Shown: positions 1-13,539 of the stretch, piece by piece
Position numbering within the stretch: position 1 is the stretch's first letter
How the letters are laid out: every line of letters starts with the position of its first letter
NCBI GenBank assembly: GCA_963995505.1
Contig: OZ023186.1
Coordinates: forward strand, 2,728,001-2,792,000
Length of the DNA: 64,000 bases
Reading direction: 5' to 3'
DNA from: Hypericum androsaemum
Taxonomy: Eukaryota; Streptophyta; Magnoliopsida; Malpighiales; Hypericaceae
Translations under genes and position numbers: made by a program
Notes under the pieces: generated by a model
What the model was told of the DNA's origin: nothing
Seen by the model: the letters and a program-made list of their open reading frames with translations, nothing else
The model's database searches: none

Positions 1-230
1 TAGACTGGCGAGAGGATCAATATAATCGAGCATCTGGCTGCCAGCTATTTTTGGTTCCTTTCTTCAGTATTTTCTCTTACTTTCCCGCTTAATATTGGTG
101 TACTTATGGTTTGGTCTCTCCCTAGGCAACTCTAATAATCACAGTTTTAATTTAAGCCGTTGTTGGACAATAAAAGCAGGAGTGGTAATTTGTAGCTATG
201 AATTGTTGTGCTAGGTTCGATTTGCTGTAG

Positions 231-1296
231 AGGAGGACTGCTTGCCCGTGCCCGAGGAGAGGTTTAAAACCGTAATCAAAGACAATTACTACCAGAAGAA
301 TAAGTTCAAAAGCGAACTGACCTTGGGCCAGGTATAATGTTTATTAGCCCATACAGAATTTAAGAATGGGTTTGCTTCGGAGCTTATAGAACTTGTTTTG
401 ATCAATAGGTGAACGGCTTGTGCAAGCTATTTCAATCTGCAAGCAAAAGCTCGAACTCAAAGAGGTTGAAGAAGAATGTTCGACAACCACCCCCTAAATC
501 TGCCGAGAAAGATAGAAATAGGAATGTCCAGCATGCAAGAGCCGAAAACAGCTTGGCTGACCAAGACAGGAACGGGAAAAGACGCAGGGAGGTTGAAAGG
601 CCTGGACCTCAAGCAACTGCTGATCGGGACAGAGCATACAAAAGGCGCAGGGAGGTCGAAAGGTCTGGACCCCAAGCAACTGCTAATCGGGACAGACCAA
701 ACAAAAGGCGCTGGAAGGATGACAGGCCTAGAACCCATACTTCTGTTAACCATGACAGGCCTAGGCAACAGCACCCGGAGCATGAGAGGTACCCAGCTTA
801 TGTCAGGGATGTGGCCTTTAGAGATGCTCCGGCTGCGTATGAAAGAAGAGCGTATGTATCTTCTGTGGCACCTCTGGAGTTGCACCCACAGCTACCCGCT
901 CCTGCAGTTCCTCCCTCGTATGCATATGATCTGAATGTGGATTTGAATGTACCTAGAAGACCAACTCTCCTGGAGCGTCATGACAGATCATTTGTAGAGA
1001 CAGACTGGAACCTCAGGCGCCAGGACATTGAGTATCGAAGAGCACTCGATGATTATGAACAGGGAAGGCTGCGAGAATCGGAATCTAGGCACGTCGGTGT
1101 TGAACAGTTGCATTATAGGGAGCGGCCTTCGTATTATGATCCGACGTATTCAACTGTGCAGCCTGCTTATTATGATACTGGACGGATGCAAAGAGATCCC
1201 GTGCAGCCTGCTTATTATGATACTGGACGGCTGCATAGAGATCCGGCTGCCCCGCGACTGGACTACGAATCTCTTCGATCGACTTATCGGTACTAG
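231..1296 (+). CDS. DCD (Development and Cell Death) domain protein, 3' part
   Basis: Only the last two coding exons are in the window. Exon 231-331 follows an acceptor AG at 229-230 and encodes the C-terminal part of the DCD domain (CLPVPEERF, IKDNYY, KNKFKSELTL). It joins exon 409-1296 (intron 332-408, GT-AG) through Q|V, and LCKLF completes the domain; the stop is TAG at 1294-1296. DCD is a plant domain found in stress and programmed-cell-death proteins; its biochemical role is not settled. Downstream of the domain the protein is low complexity and charged. About three copies of a roughly 24-residue Arg-rich repeat contain RRREVER and GPQATA, then comes a proline/tyrosine-rich stretch with DLNVDLNV, and finally two tandem copies of VQPAYYDTGR. 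The N-terminus and the rest of the DCD domain lie upstream of the window. The ORFs on both strands inside 457-1348 are shadows of this exon. Confidence 0.85.
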
Positions 1297-1810
1297 GTGA
1301 TGGGAGCTGCAGAAAGATCCGTGCTGGAAGCTGATATAAGCTGCTCACAAAGTGTATCCATTTCCCCTTCTCCTTTATTTAATCTTCCCCTGTAATGTCA
1401 GATTCATGCCTTAATGTCATAAGCCCTCCATGGGACGTGCACTTCCTTGGGACGTTGGAAGTCTTTCCTGCCATTTTTTGGCAGCAACTCCATTCGTGAA
1501 ACTCGAATTTAAAATATTTAGTTAAGATAGAACAACCCGACCTACCATGTTCTACGTGTTTTGGTGGTATGTTGGACCAGTACAAATGGAGGGCCAACAT
1601 CCGGCCTCGGATTGCCTTAAAAGTTTCGGGTTTGACCAAAAGTCGCATCAGAAAGCAAATAATAGAAGTAGAGGGATCTACGTTGGGCCTTGGATATGAG
1701 ATGGGCTTCATTCATTATCCAATTCATTATCCAAAGAAGATATGAGGTGGGCTTAAGATAGGATATACTGATGTTTTTGGTCAACTTTCTTTAAACCCCC
1801 CGCAACGGAC

Positions 1811-2357
1811 GGGTACCTATTTGGAGGCGGAAACTATTATGACCGAATTAGGATTGATTATTCTTTATTAAAAGAAAAGGATTGATTAGTCAAACACAGA
1901 TTAGTTTAGTCAGATCAATGAATGAAGGTACAATATTGCGGTTGGCGGGCGTGGAATGGAATTATTTGTTTAGCGATATTAGAGTGTGGAATTAAATCTG
2001 GCGATATCTATGTTAAGATAAGATTTTTCCTTATCAAGGTATTCTTTCTCTGTCACAATTTTTTCCCATTGAATTTTATCGGGGGACGTTTTAACGACGG
2101 GTACCTATTTGGAGGGGAAACTATTATGACCGAATTAGGATTGATTAGTCAAATACGGGACTAGTTTAGCCGGGTGAATGAATGAACGTACAATATTGCG
2201 GTTGGCGGGCCTGGAATGGAATTATTTGTTTAGTGATATTACGGTGTAGAATTAAATCTAGCGATATTAATGTTAGGATAGGGTCCTTTCTTATCGAGAT
2301 ATTTTTTTTCTACAATAATTTTTTTCACTGAATTTTATCGCTATGGCATTTTAACGA
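1811..2357. repeat. 288-bp tandem duplication
   Basis: Two head-to-tail copies start at 1811 and 2099 (both GGGTACCTATTTGGAGG) and can be followed through CGAATTAGGATTGATTA, ACAATATTGCGGTTGGCGGGC and TTGAATTTTATCG to about 2357. The copies differ by scattered substitutions and small indels. No coding sense is seen. Confidence 0.8.
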
Positions 2358-2359
2358 AG

Positions 2360-5300
2360 TCGACAGTTGTAATATCGCAAAAAGGAATTCCTTATTAAAG
2401 ATTACTATTAATAAATTCTAGTTATAAAAAATGGAATTATTTGTATCCTGCATGCACGTGGTCGGTGACCATATCATTATTCCCATCAATTACGAATATT
2501 ATACCCGTTCATTTCTTGTAGTTTTCTATTTTTTTACTTTGTGCTGTCGGGTTGAGCGAAGTAGGATCTTTACACTTCGGACCATCAATTACAAAGGTAG
2601 TTGAAATGGTTGTTGAGGTAGTTGGCCCCTTTTCCCCGAATATAACTAATTAACATTTGAGTGGGGAATACAGCAAAGAATGGCATTTATATTTAATTTC
2701 ATTGTACTATTTAATTTATAATCACCTAATATTCAGATATTCATTTGACTAACTAGTTTATATGAGAGTCGGATTAGATCACAAAGATAAAAAATTTCTT
2801 ACCAACTTTTAAGATAGTTAGTATTTTCTGAATTTTTACTTGCTTCTTATCATTAAACTAAAACAATTACTAGTCTTATTTTAGACGCAAGGATTGATAC
2901 CTTAATTAAACTTCTCCTTACTTTTGTAAATGGGAAATAAAAAATATCGATTTACACCACTTTACTAGTACAAGATTACTGTGACAAAGCTGGTGATATA
3001 AAGTTCCCAAGATATGATTCCATTATTTTTGCTTGCTTCCTCATTAAACATCCAAGTTCTTATTACTTTTTTTTCAGGCAAATTATGTTGCGTGAAGCTG
3101 AAAACTGGTTTGGGTTTGGATTCAGTGGGGACAAGACATGTCCCCATTGAAATGGATCAAGTAATTTTAGTTATAGACACGATTTTTTATGAATGTCAGA
3201 TCTCTAGACACGATTTTTAATAAAATCTGATGGTCCAAACGAAATTTCTTCCGTATGGACAACTTTTATGTTGTCCCTACTCAATCCAAAACTAACTGGG
3301 TTTATGTAGGCATGCAAAGTTTTGTCGTACGAGAAGAAAAAATGTGAATGATTCAGAGATTTTTGGTCCCCCAACATTAATAAAGCATCAGCTCACAAAG
3401 AGCCGGCAATATTGGTTTCTAAAGCATGCAATGTCTGCTAATTTACCTAGATTTATTGCACAATATAATTGATGTCTTGAGGTAGCAATTATTGTCCGAT
3501 TGGGTGTGGTAGCTCTGCTCTCGAATTCGTCTTTGCAAAAGGTTAACTAATGGAGCAAACTCCATTGGTCGATTTTTAAAGCTTGTAAAAAGCAAAATTG
3601 TGGTATTCCTCAAAAATCTCAAAAGAAAAACCGACTACATTTGTAATTAGTAATGTGATAATTTTAATAAACTCTTCAAATGAAGTTTATTGGGCCGAAA
3701 CAGGATTGTGTGAACAACAAAAGAATTAACTTATTTTAATATTATATTAGAATGTCCATATTCAACTCAAAATTTTAAAATAATAGATTAATGAATTTTT
3801 AATAAAAGTTGATTCGTCCCTTTTTTAACTGGTAGGGACAAACAACCTAATGAGAATATTTATTTAATGCGATTTACTATTTCGGAAAAATTCACCGTAA
3901 ATGTAAGTGTCTAATTTTGGACAACGGATGGAGGCTTCCTACTAATTCTTAATAAATGCCATCGTTTAATCGGTAATGACATGTCCATTCAGACGAGACC
4001 TCGTGTAACGTTGAATACAGGAGCAGTAAATGTAACTGTAATTGGTCTGTTAAGACAATATACTGTAATTTAAGAAGGTACAAGAAACGAGGTCAGCGTG
4101 GTTCAATCATTCATTTAATTAATTGACCATGTACAAATAAATCATAAAGGTACTAGTTTATTGCTTCGAAATGTTCGTAAAAGAATTACTCCTAAATATG
4201 GTTCGGAAAAAAAAATATACATGCGGCCCCATGTGCAAATTTAAAAAGTGTTTTAAGTCCATATGCAACATTTGGTATTTTTTACAAGAGAATGGATGGC
4301 AGGCTCAAGCAGGCTATCATCCAAGAATAATTGAATGTGCCACCACTAACATTAGGGGCATTGGACTTTCAATGTCCTCCTTATTACTATTAGAAGCCAC
4401 AACTTATATCTAATTTATTTCTGACTTCTCTAAAAAAAATCTAATTTATTACTGACACCCAGCTCTCTTGTCCTCCCACGAATCTCTCTCTTTTAATTAA
4501 ACTGATTATAAAGGAAACTATGTCCCTGTCCATTTATTCCAATAGTGTAAGAGTTGGATCCAGAAAATATGTCCTCGGGCTTGCTTTTGTTGGGTATTTT
4601 GATTCAAATTATGTTACTGGCCTTGAATTCGGGCATGGTAGTTTCTTCTATATATATAGATCTTTGTCCATTGTTTTATTTGTTTGTAATCGAGAATTGT
4701 GAAATTTGAGAAACTTCTTTACATTAGACTATATTTTTAGCGTAATTTTTTTCTTCTTGACATGTTCCACACAAATATGACGTCTGTTTACTTTTATTGC
4801 GATCTAGTTTCCTAAGACTACCCACATCAGCAACCCATCCAATCCAGGTCACGTAATAAATTATTAATTTCTCTATCTTCCATACCCAATTCCTATCCAA
4901 TCCAATCCACTTACATATTTTCTACCCACATCAGTAACTCAGTTCACAGAATAAATTATTAATTTCTCTCTCATCCACATATTATCTACTCTGATTTATT
5001 TAGATTAAAATTATATATTACGAAAATAATTATGTTTTCAATAACACGATTAAATATTGTGATTAAGTCATAAAATTACAAAAGTAAAAATTGAAATACT
5101 AAATTAGATAAAAATAATTTAAGGTACACATGATAAATTACGAATATGAAGTTTTCATATTACAAATACAGGAATTTCAAATTACATAATTAATTATCAT
5201 TTGGATCCATAATAGAAATAATATAATAGAGACAATTTATAAGAAGAGATTATCTAGTGAAAGAAGAGAGAATTTTAGATGGTATATGAAAATATGTTAA

Positions 5301-6820
5301 CATTGGACTCTATTTATAGAGATACAAAATTTAATAATTTTTAAATTATTTTTTAAATTTATTACTGAAGATAAACTAACCACAAAAATTTTATCCGAAT
5401 AAATCTATTTTTACGAATAATATTATGCCAAGTGAAAATAACTAGATAGTTAGATTATTAAAAAAAAGGCCAACCAATCCGCTCGGCCGGGCAGGATTGG
5501 CTTCTAATCAATTTTTTTTAATAATAAAATATTTACCCGATCGCTCGGGTGAACGACTACTATGGTACTCTAACTTCTTTTGTAACCCAAAACCTCGACA
5601 ATGGCATAATTTGGACTCTTCCTTCCTTCATCAATGCGTGGAATATATGTGGTCCCTCACCATTAGCCTGTTTGCTTGGCGCCTTTTACTCTTCAATATC
5701 CTTCGGTATGTTGCCATTTGTATTATTACACTACTTGAACTTGAATTATTCATCTCGTTATAACGGTCTCACAATACCGAGTAATTTCTACAAGAAAAAA
5801 CTGAAACAGTTATATTGAAAGAGACTTGCATTTTAGGTCACGTCACGGTGGGATGACAACAAATGGGGGAAGGTCCCTCAAGTTTTGACAAATCAGGTGA
5901 TGTTATTATTATTATTATTAGCAGAGCTCACAGTCATCTCGGAAAGATCACATGCATGGGAGCGAATTGGAAGGCTCGTGGACAAGAATGGATCAGCCTC
6001 GGGGAAACCTTTACTTATCCTCTTCGCCAAGTTTTTCCTCCTCCCCACATGCTTTCGCTTGTGTCATATCTCTTCCTGGTCACATTTTTTTAGCTAGTAT
6101 ATCGATATTTCGAACATATTAATATAAGTTCAGACTAGATAGAATCACATAGAGTGATAAAATTCTCGCTACCAAATTTTAATATTATGATCAATTGAAC
6201 CCGAAATAGTAAATAGCCGCATTATTTGGAGCTGGGGCAGCTGCCCCACTATATTTTTTCTTTAATATTGCACCATACATTTTCAATAGTTAGCAATAAT
6301 TTTGCATATATATATCCTCACAAAAATTGATATTGACCTCGATAAAAAAGTAATATCACTAATTGATCCCGAATTGGTTAACGAGAACGTAATGTTCCCC
6401 ACATATTTTACCGGTGATAAGATGCCGGAATCGGACAACTATTTACACACGCGAAAGGTGTGATCGGGACCAAATATCGTTCCATCGATGGTCCATTTCA
6501 AGGAGGATTGCCCATATCGGCAATGAAAATGAACTAGACAGCTCAAATGCCCGGTGGCCACGTTGTGCGACAAGCCTCGTCCATTTCTTTTTTCGAAGAA
6601 AATGATAATGCATGCTTGACTTATCACGTCATCAATTTGGCCCATCAATCGACCATAAATTAAGTTAGTTTTGATGATTAATGCTGAGTTCATATAACAG
6701 AAAAAAGGTTGTAGAGGGTCTATATTTTTTTTTATTGAATTTGGAGAGGAGAAGAAGATATCCTAGAAAGGAGTTATAGATATAATGACTTGTTTAGTTT
6801 AATTTTCGAATTTAAATTTA
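2360..6820. other. intergenic DNA, no gene recognised
   Basis: AT-rich sequence with only short, unconvincing reading frames. It holds a weak direct duplication of about 60 bp, 103 bp apart, near 4821 and 4924 (CCCACATCAG followed by AATAAATTATTAATTTCTCT), and a short TTA microsatellite at about 5902-5921. Confidence 0.6.
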
Positions 6821-6823
6821 TAA

Positions 6824-7049
6824 GAGAAAAGTTTATTTTAGTACCATACGGTATCTTCAAAAATTACTTTAGTACCATGTAGTAAAAAAACTCATCAATG
6901 AGTCAAACCGCAGCCAATTAGCATTACTTAGGTCTACGGGCAGCTGCAATGTTAATTGGCTGAGGTTTGACTCGATTTATCAATTTTTTACCACATGGTA
7001 CTAAAGTAATTTTTGGCGATACCAAAAAATACTAAAAGAGACTTTTCCC
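6824..7049. mobile_element. MULE-type MITE with perfect 9-bp target duplication
   Basis: A 226-bp non-coding element that is nearly a full inverted repeat. The left end GAGAAAAGTTTATTTTAGTA pairs with the complement of the right end (AGTATTTTTT...GACTTTTCCC), and ACTTTAGTACCATG matches CATGGTACTAAAGT inside. It is flanked by identical 9-mers AATTTATAA at 6815-6823 and 7050-7058. A 9-bp duplication with a GGGAAAAG-like terminus fits Mutator-like elements. The same terminus recurs at 27.2, 29.0 and 55.7 kb. Confidence 0.88.
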
Positions 7050-8202
7050 AATTTATAAATTACAAAGGATTCAGATTTTGTGAAGAAATTTTTTCACTTA
7101 ATGAGGTTTCATCCGATTGAAATAATAATTAAATGTTCATTTTGTATCACGTAATTTTGGTTAAAATTTTGTTTTTTTTACAACCTATGGTTAAAAATTT
7201 GTTGCACACGAATGTTAGAACTAATTTTATCATGCCAAAATTTGCACGAATTTTTTCTTCGCCAACATAAAATGGGTCGTACAAGCAAACACTAGTCACA
7301 AGATAAATTATATTATATTAGAATCTCTATATCTAATCCAAAATTTAAAGATAATTAATGAGTGTTGTACATTTATAAACAATTGACCACGCTCATTTTA
7401 TTGTAGTATGATATCTTTTAATGTTTCTTTTCTAATTATTTGATAGGCAAAACATGAGCAACTGCTTGATTGGTGACCGCCATAATGATAGGCGAGATAT
7501 CCTCCAAATTATAAAAGTCCGGTACCAACTGAGACGACCTCTAAGATAAGGAACTGAACGAATTTGGATTTAGGGGATTACATAAAAATCATCCCTATGG
7601 TATGGACTAAATATGGGCCTATCTGTTGAGGATATTTTCAAGTTTTTATCCAAACATACTCATTAGGGTTCTACCATTTTCCTATATAATCCCACAAAAA
7701 AATATCATCTATCTTCCCCCCTTCCGAAACATCATCTATTTTCCGGAGAGCGGGCCGCGGTTCCCCTTTTTTGGTTGATCGATTGGATGAAAAGGGCGAC
7801 ATATTTGCTCTAATTTATTTTTCTAATTTGTTTGCTTGGTTCTCGGTTTATTTCTCGCAGGGGAATGATGAGAAGTGATGGTGCTGGTTCTGTTTGCCTT
7901 GTTTTGTTGATCGATTGGAAGAGATAACCCAACTTTTGACTTACTTTTTAATACTGAGTTGTTTGAAATTGAAGAATTTAGATTTTTTCCAATTCTGGAA
8001 TCAAGATTAAGGGGCCAATTATTTAATTTGTAGATTCAAGTCCAAAATTAGAGTTTTTGGTTGTTAATAAATAAACAAAATCTTAATTTTTTCTAATTAG
8101 TTTTTATTTTTACTAAAAAAAGTTAGGGTTTGAGATTGTATTTGAGATTGAGTTAAAAGTTGGAGGAAGAAGATCAAGTGGGGAAGAAGATCAAGTGAGA
8201 AA

Positions 8203-8516
8203 AGAATGATGAATGATACCAATATTAAAGTAGAATGATACAAATATAATAGAACGATGATACCAATATTCGAGAAGAATAAAACCAATACATTCAAATG
8301 GTATACATTTTTACTTATAATGGGATATCAATATTGGAGAAGATGAAAACCAATATCACGGTGGAATGAAACCAATGTCATAGTAGAATGAAACCAATAA
8401 CATAGAAGATGGAAACCAATATCATAGTAGAATGAAACCAATATCATAGTAGAATAAAACCAATAGCATAGATGATGAAAACCAATATCCGAGAAAATGG
8501 AAACCAATATTCCCAT
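8203..8516. repeat. degenerate minisatellite
   Basis: An irregular array of short units built on GAATGAAACCAATATCATAGTA, with variants such as GATGAAAACCAATAT and GAATGATACCAATATT. The clearest run is 8340-8510. Unit length varies (roughly 22-34 bp), so this is an old array. The small minus-strand frames across it are consequences of the repeat. Confidence 0.75.
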
Positions 8517-8519
8517 ACT

Positions 8520-9760
8520 TGTATTTCCATAAACTGTATTATTTTGCTGATATTTTTTTAAATTATTTTAATTATTGTATTTCCAATATTGTCCCTATCC
8601 CTTTCAGTGGGGATTACCCATGTCCCCACTAAATTTGAACCCGAACTGAACTACCTAGGAGAGAAATGCAATTAAATTGAGCAACCACTTGCTTCCAAGT
8701 TCCAAAAATAAAAATAATGGCTAAACCACTTTTTTCCTGATGTTTAATGTGAAAACTGGGAGGCTTCGATGTTGAACCTTAGCAAAAGGGAAATAAATAA
8801 TGGTAGTATAAAGTCAACGTAATATGGGCAGGTACCAAGAATTAATGATCTACCTTGAACACTGGGATACTGCCCTGTTTTCTAAAGAACATGTAGTATC
8901 TTCCACTAAGGACTTTTTGTTCCATCAGAAAAAAAAGAACCTGGCAACTTTTAATAAGTCTATTTTGTTCCAATTTAACTATATGTACGTGTTCACATTT
9001 TCTTGGTGTTAAATTCCTCGATTACGACCGATCAACTCATTTGTTTTTTTATACGTAAAGTTATAGTTATAAAACGTACAACTCAGGAGTATGAATACCA
9101 TACAAATTTTGTTCGATATGAAATTCTTATTTCATATTCAACAAATAGAATGTCATCGCAAATTACTAAGATGAACCGTTGTATACAATAAGAATAAGAT
9201 ATGTGAATGGGGCATGGATTGAGAGGTAGAAATTCTGGCAAAGAAGCAACAAATCAATGGGTTAATCGGACACAACCAAACAGTAAAAAACAAGGATACT
9301 TTCAAATATTAAAAACTATAAACAGAGAGAAAACAACGATGACATACGGTTGATAAATTAAGCACATCAACAGGACAATGACTAAAAGGCCTTGTGCAAT
9401 ATTACAAATGAATAGGCTTCGATTGACAAGTCATAACTAATTAGTATTCTTACACCAACGTCCACTAACAATATAATGGGTTCGAGCTATAAAAATATAA
9501 CAATATTAATTTTTTTTTGAAGAAATTTGTTATTATTTAAAGATACTAAACTATTCAAACTTAAATTATTATTTACTGTAGTGTTCGAATATTCGGTGAT
9601 ATAAAAAGTTAATTAATATTGTTAATTAATTGAAATATGTCACACATATTGCCAGTAGAAAAGATTACAAATGGGACGCAAAAGAAGCAGCGATTTGACA
9701 ACGACATTTTTTATTAATAAACGATTTTATTAATTAATATTGGTCACATTTGACTACGAC
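8520..9760. other. intergenic DNA, no gene recognised
   Basis: AT-rich sequence with scattered stops in all frames; no repeat boundary or gene could be supported. Confidence 0.5.
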
Positions 9761-9765
9761 TTGCG

Positions 9766-10708
9766 GCAATTAGAGCCTTATCCTGGGGGTCTATCCTGAT
9801 TCAGATCCGAAGGGTCCAAGATCCGTTGACTTTGACCGGGTCTAGACCCTGATCCTGTCCGGGTCCTGATATTTTAAAAGGATAAGGGCATGGATATGGA
9901 TCTATATGATCCTGCCTTGATCCTACCCGAATTTTATAAATTAATATTAAAATAATATATATGTATATTAATTATTAGATATAATACCAAATTCTCAATT
10001 TTTTTGGTAGCTAAATATTCTTTACTAAAACGATAGTTCAAAACAAAGCAAGCACAAAAAAAAGAAGTGATACAGAGGCTCAATATTTACATCAGTTACA
10101 AACAACTCTAGCCTCGACCAAAACTTTTCCTCAACCTCAAGAGTTGAAGAAGAGGGATCTATAAATCCTTGTAGGCAATCAAGAAATTGAGCAACGATTG
10201 ATTGTGAATGATCAAGCCATTCGTCCAAAGAATTCACTCTTGAGCATGAAAGAAGACAGAATGCAGGAGAAGCTCATTACCGAACCTCGCCTTATTAAAG
10301 ATAATACTGTACGAAGCAGCCACAAGATAATATTGTATGAAGCACCATAGGCCCCATGTAATAGCAGCTAAAATTAAGAACCAAATTCTCAATTTTAACT
10401 TACCTAACTTCAACTTTTTTGGATTTTCTTGTTTGGTTTCTTTGTATTGATTTGTTTAATGCATGAAAATGTCTCACTGATATTTAAAAACTATCAAAAG
10501 ATAATTTAATTTTTAAAAATTAAATATTTTAAAAAAACATTAGACCCGCGGGCCGCCCAGATCCTGCCCGATTTTTTCGGACCCAGATCCTGCCCAAATC
10601 CTTATTTTTAAAGAGGATAAGAGTAAAGATCTGGATCTACCATTTAAAAAGAGGATAAGGATATGGATCCTATAGATCTTACCTGAATCCTGCCCATTGC
10701 CATCCCTA
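9766..10708. mobile_element. hAT-like non-autonomous element
   Basis: The ends are rich in GGATCC/GATCCTG/CCTTATCC words and read inward from both sides (left CTTATCCTGGGGGTC, right GGGCAGGATTCAGG on the complement, ending GCCATCCCTA). Flanking octamers GACTTGCG (9758-9765) and GACTTGCC (10709-10716) differ at one base; an 8-bp duplication is typical of hAT. A second member lies in opposite orientation at about 45283-46072. The middle (about 10020-10380) is not shared with that copy. It holds a 70-codon minus-strand frame at 10025-10237 with protein-like composition (VNSLDEWLDHS...), possibly a captured exon; I do not recognise it. Confidence 0.7.
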
Positions 10709-10719
10709 GACTTGCCCGA

Positions 10720-12509
10720 CGAATAAGATATGTTGGGCATTGGACGAGGGACACGTAAAGTGGTAAATGATTAATCTCATGATAAACATAAACTTTGCTG
10801 ACAAGCATAAATACGTTATTGAATATTAGTTAAAATATATTTTTACCGATTACATTTTTTTTTTCAATTCGTAAAATTTACACATAATTTATTTTGTTAA
10901 AATCAAGGCTATTAACTACTTGATAATTTCACGCAGTAATAGTTGACTTTGGAAGAAGGTAAAAGATAAGTGTAAAAATGATTGGAAGTCACATGGCTTG
11001 GGTTTTCTTTTAATAAAGCAGCGAAAACAAACCACGCCCTAATCAGAGGTAATCATGAAATCCTATCAGGCTGGTCCCTCTCTATAATTACACCCAAACC
11101 TTTCCCTATTAATAGTTCGAAATTTCTACATTAAACTAGAACAATACATTAGTGAATATAAGTATTTGTTGGCACCTGGGTTATACACCGCTAAAAAATA
11201 AAAAATATGTATTTTTATTTTATTTATTTTTAAAAAATTGGGGGTTGAGTATAATTTTAAAAATGAAGGTAGTTCCATGAGGGAAAAAAAGGAATTAGCA
11301 GCTGTAATAATAATACAGAAATTACATTTTGAGACACTTCTCAGTACATTATTTTTATAAAATTTTTTTTATTGATACGCTAAGCGTGGAGAGGTTAGAT
11401 TGCCTACGTTCGCGTGCCGCTCGAGGATTGTGCATCCTTCCTCCGATCCTACGTGTTAGCTTTTCGTTTTTGGGATTAAATATTAATCACGAACACCGTT
11501 GATCACGGATATTAAGTGGGACCCAGGGCCCAACTCCACGTTGGATTCCTTGCTTTTCTTCCTTGTCTCCGACTAGTCGTCTTCTTGGTAAACGTAGGGC
11601 CCGCCCACGGTAGAAACCCGTAGCATCCTATAGCTTTTTTCATAAATCGTCCTGTATACGCAATAAATTGTTTAATTAAGATAGAATAACTTTCGTTCAA
11701 CCAAAAATTTTATTTTGGGTCGACGATGTGGGACTCTGTTTGACTCATCCAATCACGAGCGCTGATCCCGCCTCGAGTTAAGCTACTGGGGAACCAACTT
11801 TAATTGTTTGTATTTTCACGTATTCTTAGTTTTATACTTTGTAATTTAAAGCTTTTTATTTACCAAACGATTGAATCTTTTACAGAAAGTAATTAAAAAT
11901 ATTTTAGTTAAACATTTTACCTGAAATTAGACTAATGTATTCATTTTTCAATGTAACAAAATATTGTTTTCCTTTATTCTTTATGAGTTTATGCGAAATC
12001 TAGTTGGGTGGGTGTTTGGCGTAATCAGATTTCCTTCTTCGTGCAATCTAATTAAAATTTATCGTCACGAGGTGTCGGCTTTAATTTATGCATTTCTTAT
12101 TTGTCTCATGCAATAAATACATCAGTTTGGTGGTAGTTACCTCTGTTATGTATTAACATCATGACGTGGGAAAGATACTAGTATCATTACAATATTACTT
12201 AAATCGATCAACAAAGTAGTCGTTCTCGTTTGATTAAAAGATTGTGAATTTAAATTTTTATAAATATAATAATATTAAATATTTATATACATAATTTTTT
12301 CACATTTCAAAGTTTCAGAGATGCTCATAAATATTTTTGAAATGACTTTATATTCAGGAAAGGAAAAAAAAGAGACTAGAGATTCTGACAAATAGAAGCC
12401 GTGAATTTCGGGATATGATGCGGCTTCCTCTACTTAGAAGTGGACCCCACACGTCTTTCCCCAAATCTCCTAACCAAGATGATTCGTGCAGAGTCTACAG
12501 ACTGCAGGA
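10720..12509. other. intergenic DNA, no gene recognised
   Basis: AT-rich DNA without a supportable gene. A slightly more GC-rich patch at about 11380-11780 contains no recognisable product. Confidence 0.5.
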
Positions 12510-12519
12510 TACTTGCCAC

Positions 12520-13134
12520 GGGTAAAAAACACCCATGGTCACTGAACTTTGATAATTTGTTGTCTATGGTCATTAACCTATTTTTTTTCCCTTTATGGTC
12601 ACTGAACTATAGTAAGTTACTCGGCTATGGTCACTCGGGGTTATTTTTGCAAATATTGTTGAGTTGGCATGATACATATTTTCAAATTAATCACATATTC
12701 GTTTATATTTTTTTCAAAATCATCCCTCTCTGTCCATGCTCTACCTCGTGNNNNNNNNNNNNNNNNNNNNNNNNNNNNNNNNNNNNNNNNNNNNNNNNNN
12801 NNNNNNNNNNNNNNNNNNNNNNNNNNNNNNNNNNNNNNNNNNNNNNNNNNNNNNNNNNNNNNNNNNNNNNNNNNNNNNNNNNNNNNNNNNNNNNNNNNNN
12901 NNNNNNNNNNNNNNNNNNNNNNNNNNNNNNNNNNNNNNNNNNNNNNNNNNAACTAATATGGGATTAATTTGAAAATTTTTATCATGCCAACTCAGCAATA
13001 TTTGCAAAAATAACCCCAAGTGACTATAGCCGAGTAACTTACTATAGTTCAGTGACCATAAAGGGAAAAAAAATAGGTTAGTGACCATGGACAAAAAATT
13101 ATCAAAGTTCAGTGACCATGGGTGTTTTTTACCC
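12520..13134. mobile_element. MULE-type TIR element with 10-bp target duplication, core unsequenced
   Basis: Terminal inverted repeats of about 200 bp begin GGGTAAAAAACACCC and contain CATGGTCACTGAAC, CACTGAACTATAGTAAGTTA and GTTGGCATGAT; the right arm is their reverse complement. The element is bounded by identical 10-mers TACTTGCCAC at 12510-12519 and 13135-13144. The centre is the run of Ns, so its content and true length are unknown. Frames drawn across the Ns are meaningless. Confidence 0.88.
12751..12950. other. assembly gap (200 N)
   Basis: Exactly 200 Ns between the two arms of the TIR element. A round number suggests a placeholder and not a measured length. Confidence 0.98.
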
Positions 13135-13539
13135 TACTTGCCACCGAGACATAGTGCAAGAAATCCTCATAAAAAAAAAGAGTGTGCAAAACAAAAGCAA
13201 AAAATAGATATAAAAATATTAACTATTTTCAATGCGATATAAATCTAAATATTTCGACCACTTGATTCCATAGATATACAAATATTAACTATTTGCGAAA
13301 AAAAATTAAACTTTTTGGAAAGAGAAATGAATCAAAAATTAACAAGTACTTAGTTTAACTAGTCAAGAGATTTCGAGTTGAAGTTCTTGAAAATATAGGA
13401 ATATTAAATACTTGTTAAGATAATTTTGCCACATTTTAAAAATACTATCCGACTTGAACTTTAATTAGTTTGCTAAATGATATCGAATAGGAGACAAATG
13501 AAACAAAATGATGGTTAATTGTCTTGTCCCCACTCATTC

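Noticed and set aside
457..1348. Open frames on both strands overlapping the DCD exon
   Set aside because: They are in other frames of a repeat-rich coding exon; only the 409-1296 frame continues the DCD domain across the splice.
8203..8516. Regularly repeated sequence that might suggest a CRISPR array
   Set aside because: Units are irregular, degenerate and contiguous without unique spacers, and the genome is a plant's; it is a minisatellite.
12440..13094. Frames of up to 175 codons across the N run
   Set aside because: They exist only because the gap has no stop codons; the flanks are transposon arms.
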